From assembly GCA_902627335.1 (NCBI GenBank), contig CACOIV010000010.1:1-49691 (forward strand): a stretch of 49,691 bases of DNA. Direction: 5' to 3'. The notes under the pieces are model-generated. The model saw nothing but the letters and a program-made list of their open reading frames with translations, was not told where the DNA came from and did no database searches. Shown one piece after another: positions 17,747 to 26,414 of this stretch (position 1 is the stretch's first letter; each line of letters opens with the position of its first letter). Origin of the DNA: an uncultured Prochlorococcus sp. (GTDB lineage: Bacteria > Cyanobacteriota > Cyanobacteriia > PCC-6307 > Cyanobiaceae). Position numbers and translations under genes: made by a program.

Positions 17747-18910
17747 GTGAATATTAACATTGGCCTAAACAAAAAAGTTAGGAGAGCTTATGGGATTGAT
17801 GAAATTGCTCTAGTCCCCGGAGAAAGAACTCTTGACTATGAATTAACAAATCCTGCTTGGAAAATCGGCAATATAGATAGAGATATTCCCATAATCGCAA
17901 GTGCCATGGATAGTGTTGTTGATGTCAAAACAGCAATTGAGCTTTCAAAATTGGGTTCATTGGGGGTATTAAATATGGAGGGCATTCAAATGAGGTATGA
18001 AGAGCCGGAAAAAGTACTTGAACAAATATCATCTGTCGGCAAAGATGAATTTGTTCCGCTGATGCAAAAGATTTACCGTGAACCAATTAAAGAGGATCTT
18101 ATTTTCAAAAGAATCAAAGAGATTAAAGACTCTGGAGGGATAGCCGCAATTAGTGGAACTCCTCAAGCTGCAATTAAATTTAAAGAAGCCATATTAGAAG
18201 CCGATCCAAATCTATTTTTTTTACAAGGAACTGTTGTCTCTACTAAACATTTGGGAGTTAATGGACAAGAGACATTAAATATTCATGAGTTATGCAATAC
18301 CTTAACTTCCCCAGTAATAGCAGGGAATTGCGTGACATATGAGGTTGCAAAACTTTTAATGGAGGCTGGAGTTGAAGGTTTAATGGTCGGTATTGGTCCA
18401 GGAGCAGCCTGTACATCAAGAGGTGTATTAGGGATAGGAATTCCTCAAGCCACTGCTATTTCTGATTGCAGTGCAGCCAGAGATGATTTCTATAAGCAAA
18501 GTGGAAAATATATTCCAATAATCGCCGATGGTGGAATTGTAACAGGTGGAGATATTTGTAAATGCATAGCCTGCGGTTCTGATGCCGTGATGATAGGTTC
18601 TCCAATTGCAAGAGCATCAAGTGCACCAGGACGAGGTTTTCACTGGGGAATGGCGACTCCAAGTCAAGTATTACCAAGAGGAACTAGGATTGAAGTTGGC
18701 TCAACTGGTTCATTAGAGAGAATATTAAAAGGTCCTGCTTTGTTAGATGATGGGACCCATAATCTTCTTGGAGCAATAAGAACATCAATGAGCACCTTAG
18801 GAGCTAAAACTATCAAAGAGATGCAAAAAGTAGAAATTGTCATTGCTCCAGCACTACTAACTGAGGGTAAAGTTTATCAAAAAGCTCAACAACTTGGAAT
18901 GGGCAAGTAG
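17747..18910 (+). CDS. guaB3: GuaB3, IMP-dehydrogenase-family protein lacking CBS domains
   Basis: The 387-residue protein begins at a GTG. It has the IMPDH/GMPR barrel with the catalytic loop GPGAACTSRG (Cys222) and IIADGGIVTGGD for phosphate binding. The two CBS domains of ordinary GuaB are absent, and the N-terminus IGLNKKVRRAYGIDEIALVP is that of the GuaB3 subfamily. Although often annotated IMP dehydrogenase, cyanobacterial GuaB3 has been reported to act as a GMP reductase (GMP to IMP), so purine salvage is the more likely role. The downstream order guaB3-yfr1-trxA is the conserved Yfr1 locus of marine picocyanobacteria. Confidence 0.88.
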   Translation: MNINIGLNKKVRRAYGIDEIALVPGERTLDYELTNPAWKIGNIDRDIPIIASAMDSVVDVKTAIELSKLGSLGVLNMEGIQMRYEEPEKVLEQISSVGKDEFVPLMQKIYREPIKEDLIFKRIKEIKDSGGIAAISGTPQAAIKFKEAILEADPNLFFLQGTVVSTKHLGVNGQETLNIHELCNTLTSPVIAGNCVTYEVAKLLMEAGVEGLMVGIGPGAACTSRGVLGIGIPQATAISDCSAARDDFYKQSGKYIPIIADGGIVTGGDICKCIACGSDAVMIGSPIARASSAPGRGFHWGMATPSQVLPRGTRIEVGSTGSLERILKGPALLDDGTHNLLGAIRTSMSTLGAKTIKEMQKVEIVIAPALLTEGKVYQKAQQLGMGK

Positions 18911-18951
18911 AAATCTTGTTAGAGAAAGAGAACAAAATTTACAATTAGAGC

Positions 18952-18957
18952 TATTAT
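18952..18957 (+). promoter_or_regulatory. Probable -10 box of yfr1
   Basis: TATTAT at 18952-18957 is correctly placed for transcription starting around 18965-18966, where the Yfr1 5' hairpin begins. No strong -35 is visible about 17 bp upstream, as usual for AT-rich cyanobacterial promoters. The start site itself is inferred. Confidence 0.5.
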
Positions 18958-18965
18958 TAGCAAAT

Positions 18966-19020
18966 GGGGGAAACCCCATACTCCTCACACACAAATCGCC
19001 CGATTTATCGGGCTTTTTTT
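18966..19020 (+). ncRNA. yfr1: Yfr1 small regulatory RNA
   Basis: The sequence shows a 5' hairpin GGGG GAAA CCCC, then the single-stranded ultraconserved core ACTCCTCACAC (18980-18990), then a terminator hairpin. This is the diagnostic architecture of Yfr1, a roughly 54-65-nt RNA conserved across cyanobacteria. It lies in its known position between guaB and trxA. In Prochlorococcus the unpaired core base-pairs with the translation start region of outer-membrane porin mRNAs and represses them. The 5' end is estimated from the hairpin and -10 box; the 3' end lies in the T run. Confidence 0.95.
18998..19020 (+). terminator. Rho-independent terminator of Yfr1
   Basis: GCCCGA TTTA TCGGGC (18998-19013) is a perfect 6-bp GC-rich stem followed by seven T residues. 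It ends Yfr1 and may also end read-through from guaB3. It is the clearest factor-independent terminator in the window. Confidence 0.93.
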
Positions 19021-19112
19021 AATACAATATGTTACTTATACATTTTATATCTGTAATGAAATCATCGGTAAGAAAAATTAGCTGCTAAATTTTCTAAAGG
19101 AATATATAAATT

Positions 19113-19436
19113 ATGTCATCAGCTCCTGCCGTCACTGACTCTTCATTTGATAAAGAAGTTTTGCAAAGCGATTTGCCTGTTTTAGTAGATTTTTGGGCTC
19201 CTTGGTGTGGACCATGTAGGATGGTTGCTCCAATAGTTGAAGAAATCTCTAAAGATTTTGAAGGTAAAATTAAAGTATTTAAGCTTAATACTGATGAGAA
19301 CCCCAATGTTGCTAGTCAGTATGGCATTAGAAGTATTCCAACATTAATGATATTCAAAGGTGGTCAAAAAGTTGACACTGTTGTAGGTGCAGTACCCAAA
19401 GGAACTCTTTCAAGCACTTTATCTAAACATCTTTAA
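19113..19436 (+). CDS. trxA: Thioredoxin
   Basis: A 107-residue thioredoxin with the redox-active WCGPC motif at 31-35 in [16 protein letters not shown], the cis-Pro loop RSIPTLMIF and the full fold length. In cyanobacteria the main m-type thioredoxin is reduced by ferredoxin-thioredoxin reductase and regulates Calvin-cycle and oxidative pentose phosphate enzymes. OpcA, encoded at the left end of this window, is a plausible target. A Shine-Dalgarno-like AAAGGA precedes the ATG at about 10 bases. hisH follows 9 bp downstream. Confidence 0.97.
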   Translation: MSSAPAVTDSSFDKEVLQSDLPVLVDFWAPWCGPCRMVAPIVEEISKDFEGKIKVFKLNTDENPNVASQYGIRSIPTLMIFKGGQKVDTVVGAVPKGTLSSTLSKHL

Positions 19437-19445
19437 GACCAAATC

Positions 19446-20063
19446 GTGAGTAAAATTGGACTAATTGATTACGGAATGGGTAACATCCATTCTGTCAGAA
19501 AAGCTATAGAAACTCTTCAAGAAGAAGTCTTACTTATAAAAAATAAGAATCAAATCAATCAATGTAAAGCTCTTGTAATTCCTGGGCAAGGCGCTTTTGA
19601 TCCAGCTATTGAAAATTTAAATAAGACAGATTTAATTTTTAATATAAAAGATTGGATTCAGCGAGGTAATCATTTTTTAGGTATTTGTTTGGGCTTACAA
19701 ATACTTTTTGAAAATAGTGAAGAGGGTTTTAGCAAAGGCCTTGGATTAATTAAAGGCAAAATTAAAAAGATACCCCATATCGAAAAGCAGAAAATTCCTC
19801 ATATTGGATGGTGTAATCTTATTCAACAAAAAGAAAGTAAATTAATAAAAAGTAATTTAGATAATAATTGGGTTTATTTTGATCATTCTTACTACGCATC
19901 TCCAACTAATGAAAAAATAATTTCTGCAAATGTTGAATACGGATCCATTCATTTAACCGCTATCATTGAAAAAGACAATTTAGTAGCTTGTCAATTTCAT
20001 CCAGAAAAATCAGGGAAAACTGGCGAATCAATATTATTAAAGTGGCTTAAAACTATTAATTAG
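19446..20063 (+). CDS. hisH: Imidazole glycerol phosphate synthase, glutaminase subunit
   Basis: HisH hydrolyses glutamine and channels ammonia to HisF for synthesis of the imidazole ring of histidine. The 205-residue protein starts at a GTG with IGLIDYGMGNIHSV. The nucleophile Cys81 is in GICLGLQILFE, and the His/Glu of the triad are in CQFHPEKSG near the C-terminus. Length is normal. It sits between trxA (9 bp gap) and rsmD (10 bp gap), suggesting one rightward unit. Confidence 0.96.
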   Translation: MSKIGLIDYGMGNIHSVRKAIETLQEEVLLIKNKNQINQCKALVIPGQGAFDPAIENLNKTDLIFNIKDWIQRGNHFLGICLGLQILFENSEEGFSKGLGLIKGKIKKIPHIEKQKIPHIGWCNLIQQKESKLIKSNLDNNWVYFDHSYYASPTNEKIISANVEYGSIHLTAIIEKDNLVACQFHPEKSGKTGESILLKWLKTIN

Positions 20064-20073
20064 TCTTTTTGTC

Positions 20074-20664
20074 ATGAAGACTCACTTAAAACTTATTGGA
20101 GGGCAAAAGATTTATAGCCCTAAAACAAACCTTACTAGGCCTACAACCTTAATGGTAAGAGAAGCAATTTTTAATATTTTAGGTAGAAAAGTTACAAACT
20201 CTTTTTGGTTAGATTTATATAGTGGTTCTGGTTCAATATCATGTGAAGCCATAAATCATGGTGCAAAGAAATTAATTGCTATTGAAAAAAATAGAGAAAT
20301 CGCGATGATTTGCAAAAAAAATTTATTATCAATGATTAAACCTGAAGACAAAGATATAAAAATTGAAATTATTTACCAGGATGTTTTTACTTGGATGAGG
20401 CAAATCCAAAAAAAATCTACCCCTTCAAAGATTATAAATTTCGAGAAAGAGAAATTCGATTTTATTTATTTAGACCCTCCCTACAAAGAATTTTTAGATA
20501 AATCATTATTAAATTTAATATTTACATCAAATTTCATAAAGAAAAGCTCAATAGTAATTTACGAGCATTCAAAAAATAATTTTATCGAAGGTAGCGATAT
20601 ATGGAAAATAATTGATAAAAGAAAATATGGTCAAACTAAGGTTTCTTTTCTAATCAAAATCTAA
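20074..20664 (+). CDS. rsmD: 16S rRNA (guanine966-N2)-methyltransferase RsmD
   Basis: RsmD methylates G966 of 16S rRNA using S-adenosylmethionine. The 196-residue protein has [15 protein letters not shown] (substrate-side motif), the SAM loop [14 protein letters not shown] around 46-59 and the catalytic LDPPYKE with DPPY at 134-137. The last five codons overlap the 3' end of petG on the opposite strand by 15 bp, so the two coding sequences share 20650-20664. Confidence 0.92.
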   Translation: MKTHLKLIGGQKIYSPKTNLTRPTTLMVREAIFNILGRKVTNSFWLDLYSGSGSISCEAINHGAKKLIAIEKNREIAMICKKNLLSMIKPEDKDIKIEIIYQDVFTWMRQIQKKSTPSKIINFEKEKFDFIYLDPPYKEFLDKSLLNLIFTSNFIKKSSIVIYEHSKNNFIEGSDIWKIIDKRKYGQTKVSFLIKI

Positions 20665-20769
20665 CATTCCAGAACCACGTCTATATTGATTCCAGGCACT
20701 TACAAATAGGCCTAAAAGGGTTATAGGAACTAATCCTAAAACAATGCCACAAAGAAGAGGTTCAATCAT
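20650..20769 (-). CDS. petG: Cytochrome b6f complex subunit PetG
   Basis: This 39-codon gene is read leftward from the ATG at 20769. The product, beginning [20 protein letters not shown] and followed by [14 protein letters not shown], is the conserved PetG sequence: a single thylakoid helix with the basic stromal end NQYRRG. PetG stabilises the cytochrome b6f dimer that links photosystem II and I electron transport. The stop falls inside rsmD, a 15-bp tail-to-tail overlap. No separate terminator is visible, so transcripts of the two genes probably overlap. Confidence 0.95.
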   Translation of the reverse strand: MIEPLLCGIVLGLVPITLLGLFVSAWNQYRRGSGMLDFD

Positions 20770-21133
20770 TACAAATTTTAGTTCTATATAATTTTGACAT
20801 ATTTACGATTTTTTGTGAAAAAATCTTCATCTTATGCAGCAGAATAATTGCAATAGGAAATTTATTCTTTACTAATAAACAAAAAGTTAATATATATTTA
20901 AGGGCTTACTTAAATCTGCAAAAATTTGACCTCTTGTGATTAATTTTGATTCATTGGATAATCGATCAAAAAGCAAATGATAAAATCCATAGAAAAAGCT
21001 ATGAAGATTTGTTATGAGTAATTTTTTAAATTTTATTATTATGCTTTCAAAGCAATTTTTGAGAGAAAAAAAATATTTTACTTAATTTAATAGATAAGCT
21101 TTAGTTAATTCGTAGTTATTAAATTTTTACAAA
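20770..21133. other. 364-bp intergenic region between petG and the TrmJ-like gene
   Basis: It must hold the leftward petG promoter (a TATATA stretch lies about 20-25 bp upstream of the petG ATG) and the rightward promoter of the methyltransferase gene. The rest is AT-rich without repeats or hairpins. A 23-codon ORF at 21014-21085 (MSNFLNFIIMLSKQFLREKK...) is too short to support. Confidence 0.5.
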
Positions 21134-21880
21134 TTGGAAAATACTCAACAACAATATAATTTAAAAATCATATTGGTCGAACCAAATGGTCCAATAAATG
21201 TGGGGAGCATAGCAAGATTATGTTCAAATTTTAATGTTAGCGAACTTAGAATCGTCTCTCCTAATTGCGATATATATTCATTAGATTCAAAGAGGATGGC
21301 GATGAAGGGAATTTCATATTTAAATAATTGTATGGTCTATGAAAGCCTGAGTAATGCATTATTAGATTGTGATTTAGTTTTAGCGACTTATGGGAGAATA
21401 AGTCTTTCAAAAGATGAACGACAGACCTCACTTCAAGAAGTTTCACAATGGATTAATAAATTCAAAAATATAAAAAACCTTGCCATAATTTTTGGAAGAG
21501 AAGATAGGGGTTTGTCAAACGATGAGCTTCTTTTAGCACAAAAAGTTTTCACTATAGAAACCAGCAATAATCCTTCTTTAAACTTATCTCATGCAGTATC
21601 AATTGTTCTTTACGAATTTTGCAAAGAAATAAATCATAAAAATATTAAATATAATAAGGATATTAATTTAGCAAGCCCAATTCATATAGAAAATACATTT
21701 AAAGATTTAGATAAACTACTTTTAAAAATTGGATATCTTTTACCACACACTTCAAAAAGTAAAATAAATAAATTTAAAAAATATATCCTCAAAGCAGAGA
21801 CATCTAAATTGGAATTAGATACTCTAAGGGGTGTTATCCATCAGATGAATTGGGCTTTGAAAAATAATGAAAAGAAGTAA
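21134..21880 (+). CDS. SPOUT-class RNA 2'-O-methyltransferase, TrmJ-like
   Basis: The 248-residue protein, from a TTG start, has the three motifs of TrmH/TrmJ trefoil-knot methyltransferases: EPNGPINVGSIARLCSNF near residues 16-33, IIFGREDRGLSNDEL around 118-132, and PSLNLSHAVSIVLYEF around 150-166. It most resembles TrmJ, which methylates the ribose of residue 32 in tRNA. An extended C-terminal helical tail is present, as in TrmJ. The exact RNA target is inferred. Its 3' end overlaps the next ORF by 14 bp. Confidence 0.85.
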   Translation: MENTQQQYNLKIILVEPNGPINVGSIARLCSNFNVSELRIVSPNCDIYSLDSKRMAMKGISYLNNCMVYESLSNALLDCDLVLATYGRISLSKDERQTSLQEVSQWINKFKNIKNLAIIFGREDRGLSNDELLLAQKVFTIETSNNPSLNLSHAVSIVLYEFCKEINHKNIKYNKDINLASPIHIENTFKDLDKLLLKIGYLLPHTSKSKINKFKKYILKAETSKLELDTLRGVIHQMNWALKNNEKK

Positions 21881-22049
21881 TTATTTATCTTTTAAATTAA
21901 AGAAATTATTATCCATAACTCTAAAAACTTTAATTTTATTTATTGGATTAAATATTTTCTTAACTACTATTTTTGTTCTAATAAAAGAACAAATCCAAGA
22001 AAACTTTCTTAGAGAGACAAGTTTTTTAAACCTTAAAGATATAAAATAA
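21867..22049 (+). CDS. 60-residue membrane protein overlapping the methyltransferase gene
   Basis: The ATG at 21867 lies inside the end of the preceding gene (14-bp overlap), a typical coupled arrangement. The product has a basic N-terminus (MKRSNYLSFKLKKLLS), one helix (ITLKTLILFIGLNIFLTTIF) and a polar C-terminus, so it is probably a bitopic membrane protein. No family is recognised. It precedes chlI by 90 bp. Confidence 0.55.
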   Translation: MKRSNYLSFKLKKLLSITLKTLILFIGLNIFLTTIFVLIKEQIQENFLRETSFLNLKDIK

Positions 22050-22139
22050 AATTTAAAAAATTTATCTTAAAGGATATTTACTAATAACATTATCTGAAGT
22101 AGCATCAAATGTCATAAATACTTAAGAATAAAAAGAAAA

Positions 22140-23231
22140 GTGAATTCATCAAAGAAAAGAAGGGTATTTCCTTTTACAGCTGTAATTGGTCAAGAAGAAA
22201 TGAAATTAGCACTACTACTAAATGTTATTGATCCAAGAATAGGAGGAGTAATGATAATGGGTGATAGGGGAACTGGTAAATCAACTACCATCAGAGCTCT
22301 GGCTGATCTATTACCAGCAATAGAAGTAGTAAAAGGAGATCCATACAATAGTTCACCAAATGATCCTGATCTACAAAGTCAAGAAGTCCTAGAGCGATTA
22401 GAAGAAGGCAATCAACTCGAATTGGAAGGCAAGCAAGTTCCGATGGTTGATCTTCCATTGGGAGCGACTGAAGACAGGCTTTGTGGAACTATTGATATTG
22501 AGAAAGCATTAAGTGAAGGCATAAAAGCTTTTGAACCCGGTCTACTAGCAAAAGCTAATAGAGGTTTACTATATGTAGATGAAGTAAATTTGCTGGATGA
22601 TCATCTTGTAGATGTTCTTCTTGATTCTGCTGCATCTGGCTGGAACACTGTTGAAAGAGAAGGAGTATCAGTCAGGCATCCTGCGAGATTTGTTTTAATA
22701 GGATCTGGGAATCCAGAAGAAGGAGAACTTCGTCCTCAATTACTTGATCGATTTGGGATGAGTGTTGAAGTGAAAACGGTTAGAGATGCTGATTTAAGAG
22801 TTAAAGTAGTCGATCAAAGGACTTCTTTTGATAATGATCCGGAAACATTTTTCAATAATTTAGAAAACAAACAAAATGAATTACAAAAAAAGGTTATTGC
22901 CGCACAGGAAAAACTTAATTCTGTAAAAATTGATGAAGATCTAAGATTAAATATCTCTGCAATTTGCGGAGAACTTGATGTAGATGGATTGAGAGGGGAT
23001 ATAGTTACAAATAGATCTGCTAAAGCAATAGCTGCCTTTGAAGGAAGGGATGAGGTATCAGAGGGAGATATAGCAAGGGTTATAACATGCTCATTAAGGC
23101 ATCGATTAAGAAAAGACCCATTAGAACAAGTTGATTCAGGAGAAAAAGTTATTCAAGCATTTTGCAAAATCTTTGAAATAAATGAAACAGATAATCTTTC
23201 AAAATTTCAATTAGCCTCAAATGAGGAATAA
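22140..23231 (+). CDS. chlI: Magnesium chelatase ATPase subunit I
   Basis: ChlI is the AAA+ motor subunit that, with ChlD and ChlH, inserts Mg2+ into protoporphyrin IX, the first committed step of chlorophyll synthesis. The 363-residue protein from a GTG start has [19 protein letters not shown], Walker [10 protein letters not shown] at 41-49, Walker [11 protein letters not shown] and sensor-1 [20 protein letters not shown]. The C-terminal helical lid is complete. Two bases separate its stop from the TTG of ruvC, suggesting translational coupling. Confidence 0.96.
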   Translation: MNSSKKRRVFPFTAVIGQEEMKLALLLNVIDPRIGGVMIMGDRGTGKSTTIRALADLLPAIEVVKGDPYNSSPNDPDLQSQEVLERLEEGNQLELEGKQVPMVDLPLGATEDRLCGTIDIEKALSEGIKAFEPGLLAKANRGLLYVDEVNLLDDHLVDVLLDSAASGWNTVEREGVSVRHPARFVLIGSGNPEEGELRPQLLDRFGMSVEVKTVRDADLRVKVVDQRTSFDNDPETFFNNLENKQNELQKKVIAAQEKLNSVKIDEDLRLNISAICGELDVDGLRGDIVTNRSAKAIAAFEGRDEVSEGDIARVITCSLRHRLRKDPLEQVDSGEKVIQAFCKIFEINETDNLSKFQLASNEE

Positions 23232-23233
23232 AA

Positions 23234-23704
23234 TTGATAATAATTGGAATTGACCCTGGGTTAGCAAGAGTAGGTTATGGAATTATTGAAGCTACAAATG
23301 GTAATAATAAACTTCTTGATTGTGGCATAATAGAAACCCCAAAAGGTAAATTGGAAGAAAAAAGGTTATTAGAGATTTTTCAAGATTTACAAAAACTTAT
23401 CAATAAGTGGAAACCAGATTTTGCTGCAGTTGAAAAATTCTTTTTTTATAAATCAAGCACTACTATAAGTGTCGTTCAAGCTAGAGGAGTTATTATGATG
23501 ACCCTGGGGTTACTAGATATCCCAATAAGTGAATACGCTCCAGCTAAAATCAAGCTTGCTGTTAGCGGTTCAGGTAAAGCTAATAAGAAAGAAATACTGA
23601 ATGCAGTTATGTTAGATCTTAATCTAAATTATGCGCCAAAACCAGATGATTCAGCAGATGCTATAGCAATAGCTTTAACTAAAATATATGAAGAACAATA
23701 TTGA
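23234..23704 (+). CDS. ruvC: Holliday junction resolvase RuvC
   Basis: RuvC cleaves Holliday junctions after RuvAB branch migration. The 156-residue protein starts at a TTG two bases after chlI. Catalytic acids are visible: Asp7 in [13 protein letters not shown], Glu67 in AAVEKFFF, and the pair Asp139/Asp142 in [14 protein letters not shown]. Length and motif spacing are normal. Confidence 0.96.
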   Translation: MIIIGIDPGLARVGYGIIEATNGNNKLLDCGIIETPKGKLEEKRLLEIFQDLQKLINKWKPDFAAVEKFFFYKSSTTISVVQARGVIMMTLGLLDIPISEYAPAKIKLAVSGSGKANKKEILNAVMLDLNLNYAPKPDDSADAIAIALTKIYEEQY

Positions 23705-23714
23705 CCCATAAGAA

Positions 23715-24272
23715 ATGAATATTGAACAGCTAAAATTTATTGAAAGAAAGAGATATAGATTTCTTAGAAAAAATAATAATGAAAATGTAAAAAATGATGT
23801 TAAAAAAAATGTAAACAAATTTCTAAATATATACTTTAAAAATAGAGAGATTAAAGATTACTTAGCAATATATTGGCCTCTTAAGGATGAAATTGATTTA
23901 AGAAATTTATCAAAAAACTTTTCAATCGCGTTCCCAAAATGTTTACCTAATAAAACTCTTCAATTTTATGCTTGGGAAAATTCACCTTTTGAGAAAGATT
24001 TTGAAGGTATTCCATCTCCACAAAATAATTTAATATTAAACTATAACCAAATATCTATAATTTTTGTTCCATGCCTTTCAATTGATAGAAAATTGACAAG
24101 ATTAGGATATGGAGGAGGTTATTTTGATTATCTTAGATCAGACTACCTTTGGAGTTCAGTACCTTGTATAGGAATATTAACTTCAAATTGTATAAGTAAA
24201 TCTTTATTACCTAAAGCAAAATGGGATCTTCCATTAACAGGCTATATTACAGAGAATGAAATCTTAGTATAA
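23715..24272 (+). CDS. 5-formyltetrahydrofolate cyclo-ligase
   Basis: This 185-residue protein of the MTHFS/YgfA family converts 5-formyl-THF to methenyl-THF with ATP, recycling an inhibitory folate. The N-terminal KFIERKRYRFLRKNN resembles the family's basic substrate region, and the glycine-rich ATP loop RLGYGGGYFDYL is diagnostic. It shares one-carbon metabolism with folD at 3566-4462. It lies 10 bp after ruvC and 30 bp before sufE in the same direction. Confidence 0.9.
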   Translation: MNIEQLKFIERKRYRFLRKNNNENVKNDVKKNVNKFLNIYFKNREIKDYLAIYWPLKDEIDLRNLSKNFSIAFPKCLPNKTLQFYAWENSPFEKDFEGIPSPQNNLILNYNQISIIFVPCLSIDRKLTRLGYGGGYFDYLRSDYLWSSVPCIGILTSNCISKSLLPKAKWDLPLTGYITENEILV

Positions 24273-24302
24273 TGATCTTTTAACAATTGAAATTATTTTA
24301 GG

Positions 24303-24725
24303 ATGGAAAATAAAAGTATCTATAATGAATTATTTAAGCTCGTAGAAAAGCTTAAATCAACTGAAGATCCAAAAAGAAAGTATGAATATATTTTATGGTT
24401 GGGTAAAAAATTAAATTTCCCTAAAGAAGATATTTTAATTCCACATAACAAAGTTAAAGGTTGCGTCTCAGAAGTATATGTTAAAGGAGAAATAATTGAT
24501 GGAAAGATATTTTGGGAAGGTTATTCTGATGCACTCATAACAAAAGGTTTATTATCATTCCTAATAAAGGGTTTAAATAATTTATCCCCTTCAGAAGTTA
24601 TAAATTTAGATGATAATTTCATTTATGAAACTGGACTAAATAAGAGCCTTACCCCATCTCGATCAAATGGATTTTTTAATATTTTAAAAAAAATGAAAAA
24701 TCAAGCATATGATCTTTTAAGTTAG
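24303..24725 (+). CDS. sufE: SufE, sulfur acceptor for cysteine desulfurase SufS
   Basis: The 140-residue protein has the SufE fold signatures KYEYILWLGKKL, NKVKGCVSEVYV with the persulfide-accepting Cys54, and NGFFNILKKMK near the end. SufE stimulates SufS and hands sulfur to SufBCD for Fe-S cluster assembly, the main system in oxygenic phototrophs. The other suf genes are not in this window. Confidence 0.93.
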   Translation: MENKSIYNELFKLVEKLKSTEDPKRKYEYILWLGKKLNFPKEDILIPHNKVKGCVSEVYVKGEIIDGKIFWEGYSDALITKGLLSFLIKGLNNLSPSEVINLDDNFIYETGLNKSLTPSRSNGFFNILKKMKNQAYDLLS

Positions 24726-24763
24726 TCAATAATATAAAATTATTTATATTTACTAAATAAAAA

Positions 24764-26089
24764 ATGAATAAATGTAGGCTAGGTATTATTGGATTAGGAA
24801 CAGTTGGAGAAGGAGTCTATAAAATCCTTAACTCAGAATTAGATACCCATCCCATTTTAAAAGAAATAGAGATAGTAAAAATCGCAGTTAAAAACCTTTC
24901 AAAAAAAAGAGACGTTATAGATAATAAAGATTTGCTTACAGACAATATAAATTCTCTTATAGATGATCCAAATATAGATGTAATAGTAGAGGTTATGGGA
25001 GGTATTAATGAAACTAAAGATATCATTTTAAAGTCATTAAATGCAGGCAAATCAGTCGTTACAGCAAATAAGGCTGTAATGGCAAGATATGGAGAAGAGA
25101 TTCAAAATACAGCTGCTAAGAATAGAGTATATATTCTTTTTGAAGCGGCTGTTTGTGGGGGAATTCCCATAATAGAACCTTTAAAAAGATCACTAAAGGG
25201 TAATCAAATAAAAAAAATGATGGGAATAATAAATGGAACAACAAACTTTATACTTTCAAAAATGTCTTCAGAAAAAGCTTCTTATGAAGAGACTTTAAAA
25301 TTATCTCAGAAACTTGGATATGCAGAAATTGATCCCTCTGCTGACGTAGAAGGTCGTGATGCGGCAGACAAAATATCAATACTGACAGAATTAGCTTTTG
25401 GAGGCAAAGTAGAACGAAATAAAATAGATACTGAAGGTATAAATTTTATTGATCTAAAAGATATTGAATATGCAAATAAATTAGGTTTCGAAATAAAGCT
25501 TCTAGCAGTATCTGAACGCACAAATCATAAAAAAGATGAAGATTCACTTCCATTAAATGTATGGGTCGGTCCTACCCTTATACCCAAGGCGCATCCTTTA
25601 GCTTCTATTGAAGGAGTTAATAATGCAATTCTTGTAGAAGGCGATCCAGTTGGTGAAATAATGTTATATGGGCCTGGAGCAGGAAGTGGGCCTACTGCCT
25701 CTTCAGTTGTTTCAGATATTTTAAATTTGAAAGAAATATCTATAAAAAAAAGATTAAATAGTTCAAGGGATAGTTTTCAAATTGACCCATTACTCTCATT
25801 CAAATTCTGGAGAAAATGTCATATTATCAAAAACTCACAAATTAGAAAAAAAAATTATCTTAGGATACTCTGTAAAGATACTCCTGGGGTAATTGGGAAA
25901 ATAGGAAATATTTTTGGAGAGAATGGAGTTTCGATTGAATCTATAGTGCAGTTAGATGCAAGGGGAAATGAAGCAGAAATTATTGTTATTACACATGAGG
26001 TGGAGCAAGGAAATATTGAAATCTCTAAAAATAAATTAAATTCACTTTCTGAAGTCAACAATATTGCGAGTCAATTAAATTGCATTTAA
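24764..26089 (+). CDS. hom: Homoserine dehydrogenase
   Basis: The enzyme reduces aspartate semialdehyde to homoserine for threonine and methionine synthesis. The 441-residue protein has the NAD(P) loop GIIGLGTVGEGVY at residues 7-19, VVTANKAVMARYG, and the substrate signature GIINGTTNFILSKM with YAEIDPSADVEGRDAADK. A C-terminal ACT domain (LCKDTPGVIGKIGNIFGENG onward) should mediate threonine feedback. It is a single-function enzyme without an aspartokinase domain. Confidence 0.96.
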   Translation: MNKCRLGIIGLGTVGEGVYKILNSELDTHPILKEIEIVKIAVKNLSKKRDVIDNKDLLTDNINSLIDDPNIDVIVEVMGGINETKDIILKSLNAGKSVVTANKAVMARYGEEIQNTAAKNRVYILFEAAVCGGIPIIEPLKRSLKGNQIKKMMGIINGTTNFILSKMSSEKASYEETLKLSQKLGYAEIDPSADVEGRDAADKISILTELAFGGKVERNKIDTEGINFIDLKDIEYANKLGFEIKLLAVSERTNHKKDEDSLPLNVWVGPTLIPKAHPLASIEGVNNAILVEGDPVGEIMLYGPGAGSGPTASSVVSDILNLKEISIKKRLNSSRDSFQIDPLLSFKFWRKCHIIKNSQIRKKNYLRILCKDTPGVIGKIGNIFGENGVSIESIVQLDARGNEAEIIVITHEVEQGNIEISKNKLNSLSEVNNIASQLNCI

Positions 26090-26146
26090 ATTTGCAAAAG
26101 TTAAAAATGCTTGTTAAATCAAGTATGAGAAGTTATAAATCATTTA

Positions 26147-26410
26147 ATGATTGTACTAAAAGACAAAAGCAAAGATAGTTTTAGCGATACTAATTCTAGG
26201 GGAGCAAATAATATAAAAATTGGTAAGTGTATCAAAATAAAAAACAGCAAAAAGACTTTTCAAATTGTAGGTTTAAACGATAAAAGAAAAATATGCTGGG
26301 TCAGAGAGTGGCCAATAAAAAATAGTGCTCATGTTACTTTTCAAGTATCAGTAAATAATATTTTGATTCCAACAATTTATAGACTTAAAAACAAAGATAA
26401 TTGCAAATGA
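26147..26410 (+). CDS. Conserved hypothetical protein
   Basis: The 87-residue basic protein has no membrane segment or signal peptide. A central stretch FQIVGLNDKRKICWVREWPI followed by HVTFQVSVNNI suggests a small beta-rich domain. Four bases separate it from the following ABC binding-protein gene. I do not recognise the family; the position suggests it may be cotranscribed with the transporter, but nothing in the sequence links it to transport. Confidence 0.6.
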   Translation: MIVLKDKSKDSFSDTNSRGANNIKIGKCIKIKNSKKTFQIVGLNDKRKICWVREWPIKNSAHVTFQVSVNNILIPTIYRLKNKDNCK

Positions 26411-26414
26411 GGTA

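Noticed and set aside
21014-21085. 23-residue ORF between petG and the TrmJ-like gene
   Set aside because: It is too short, matches no known photosystem small subunit I can recall, and has no coupling to a neighbour.
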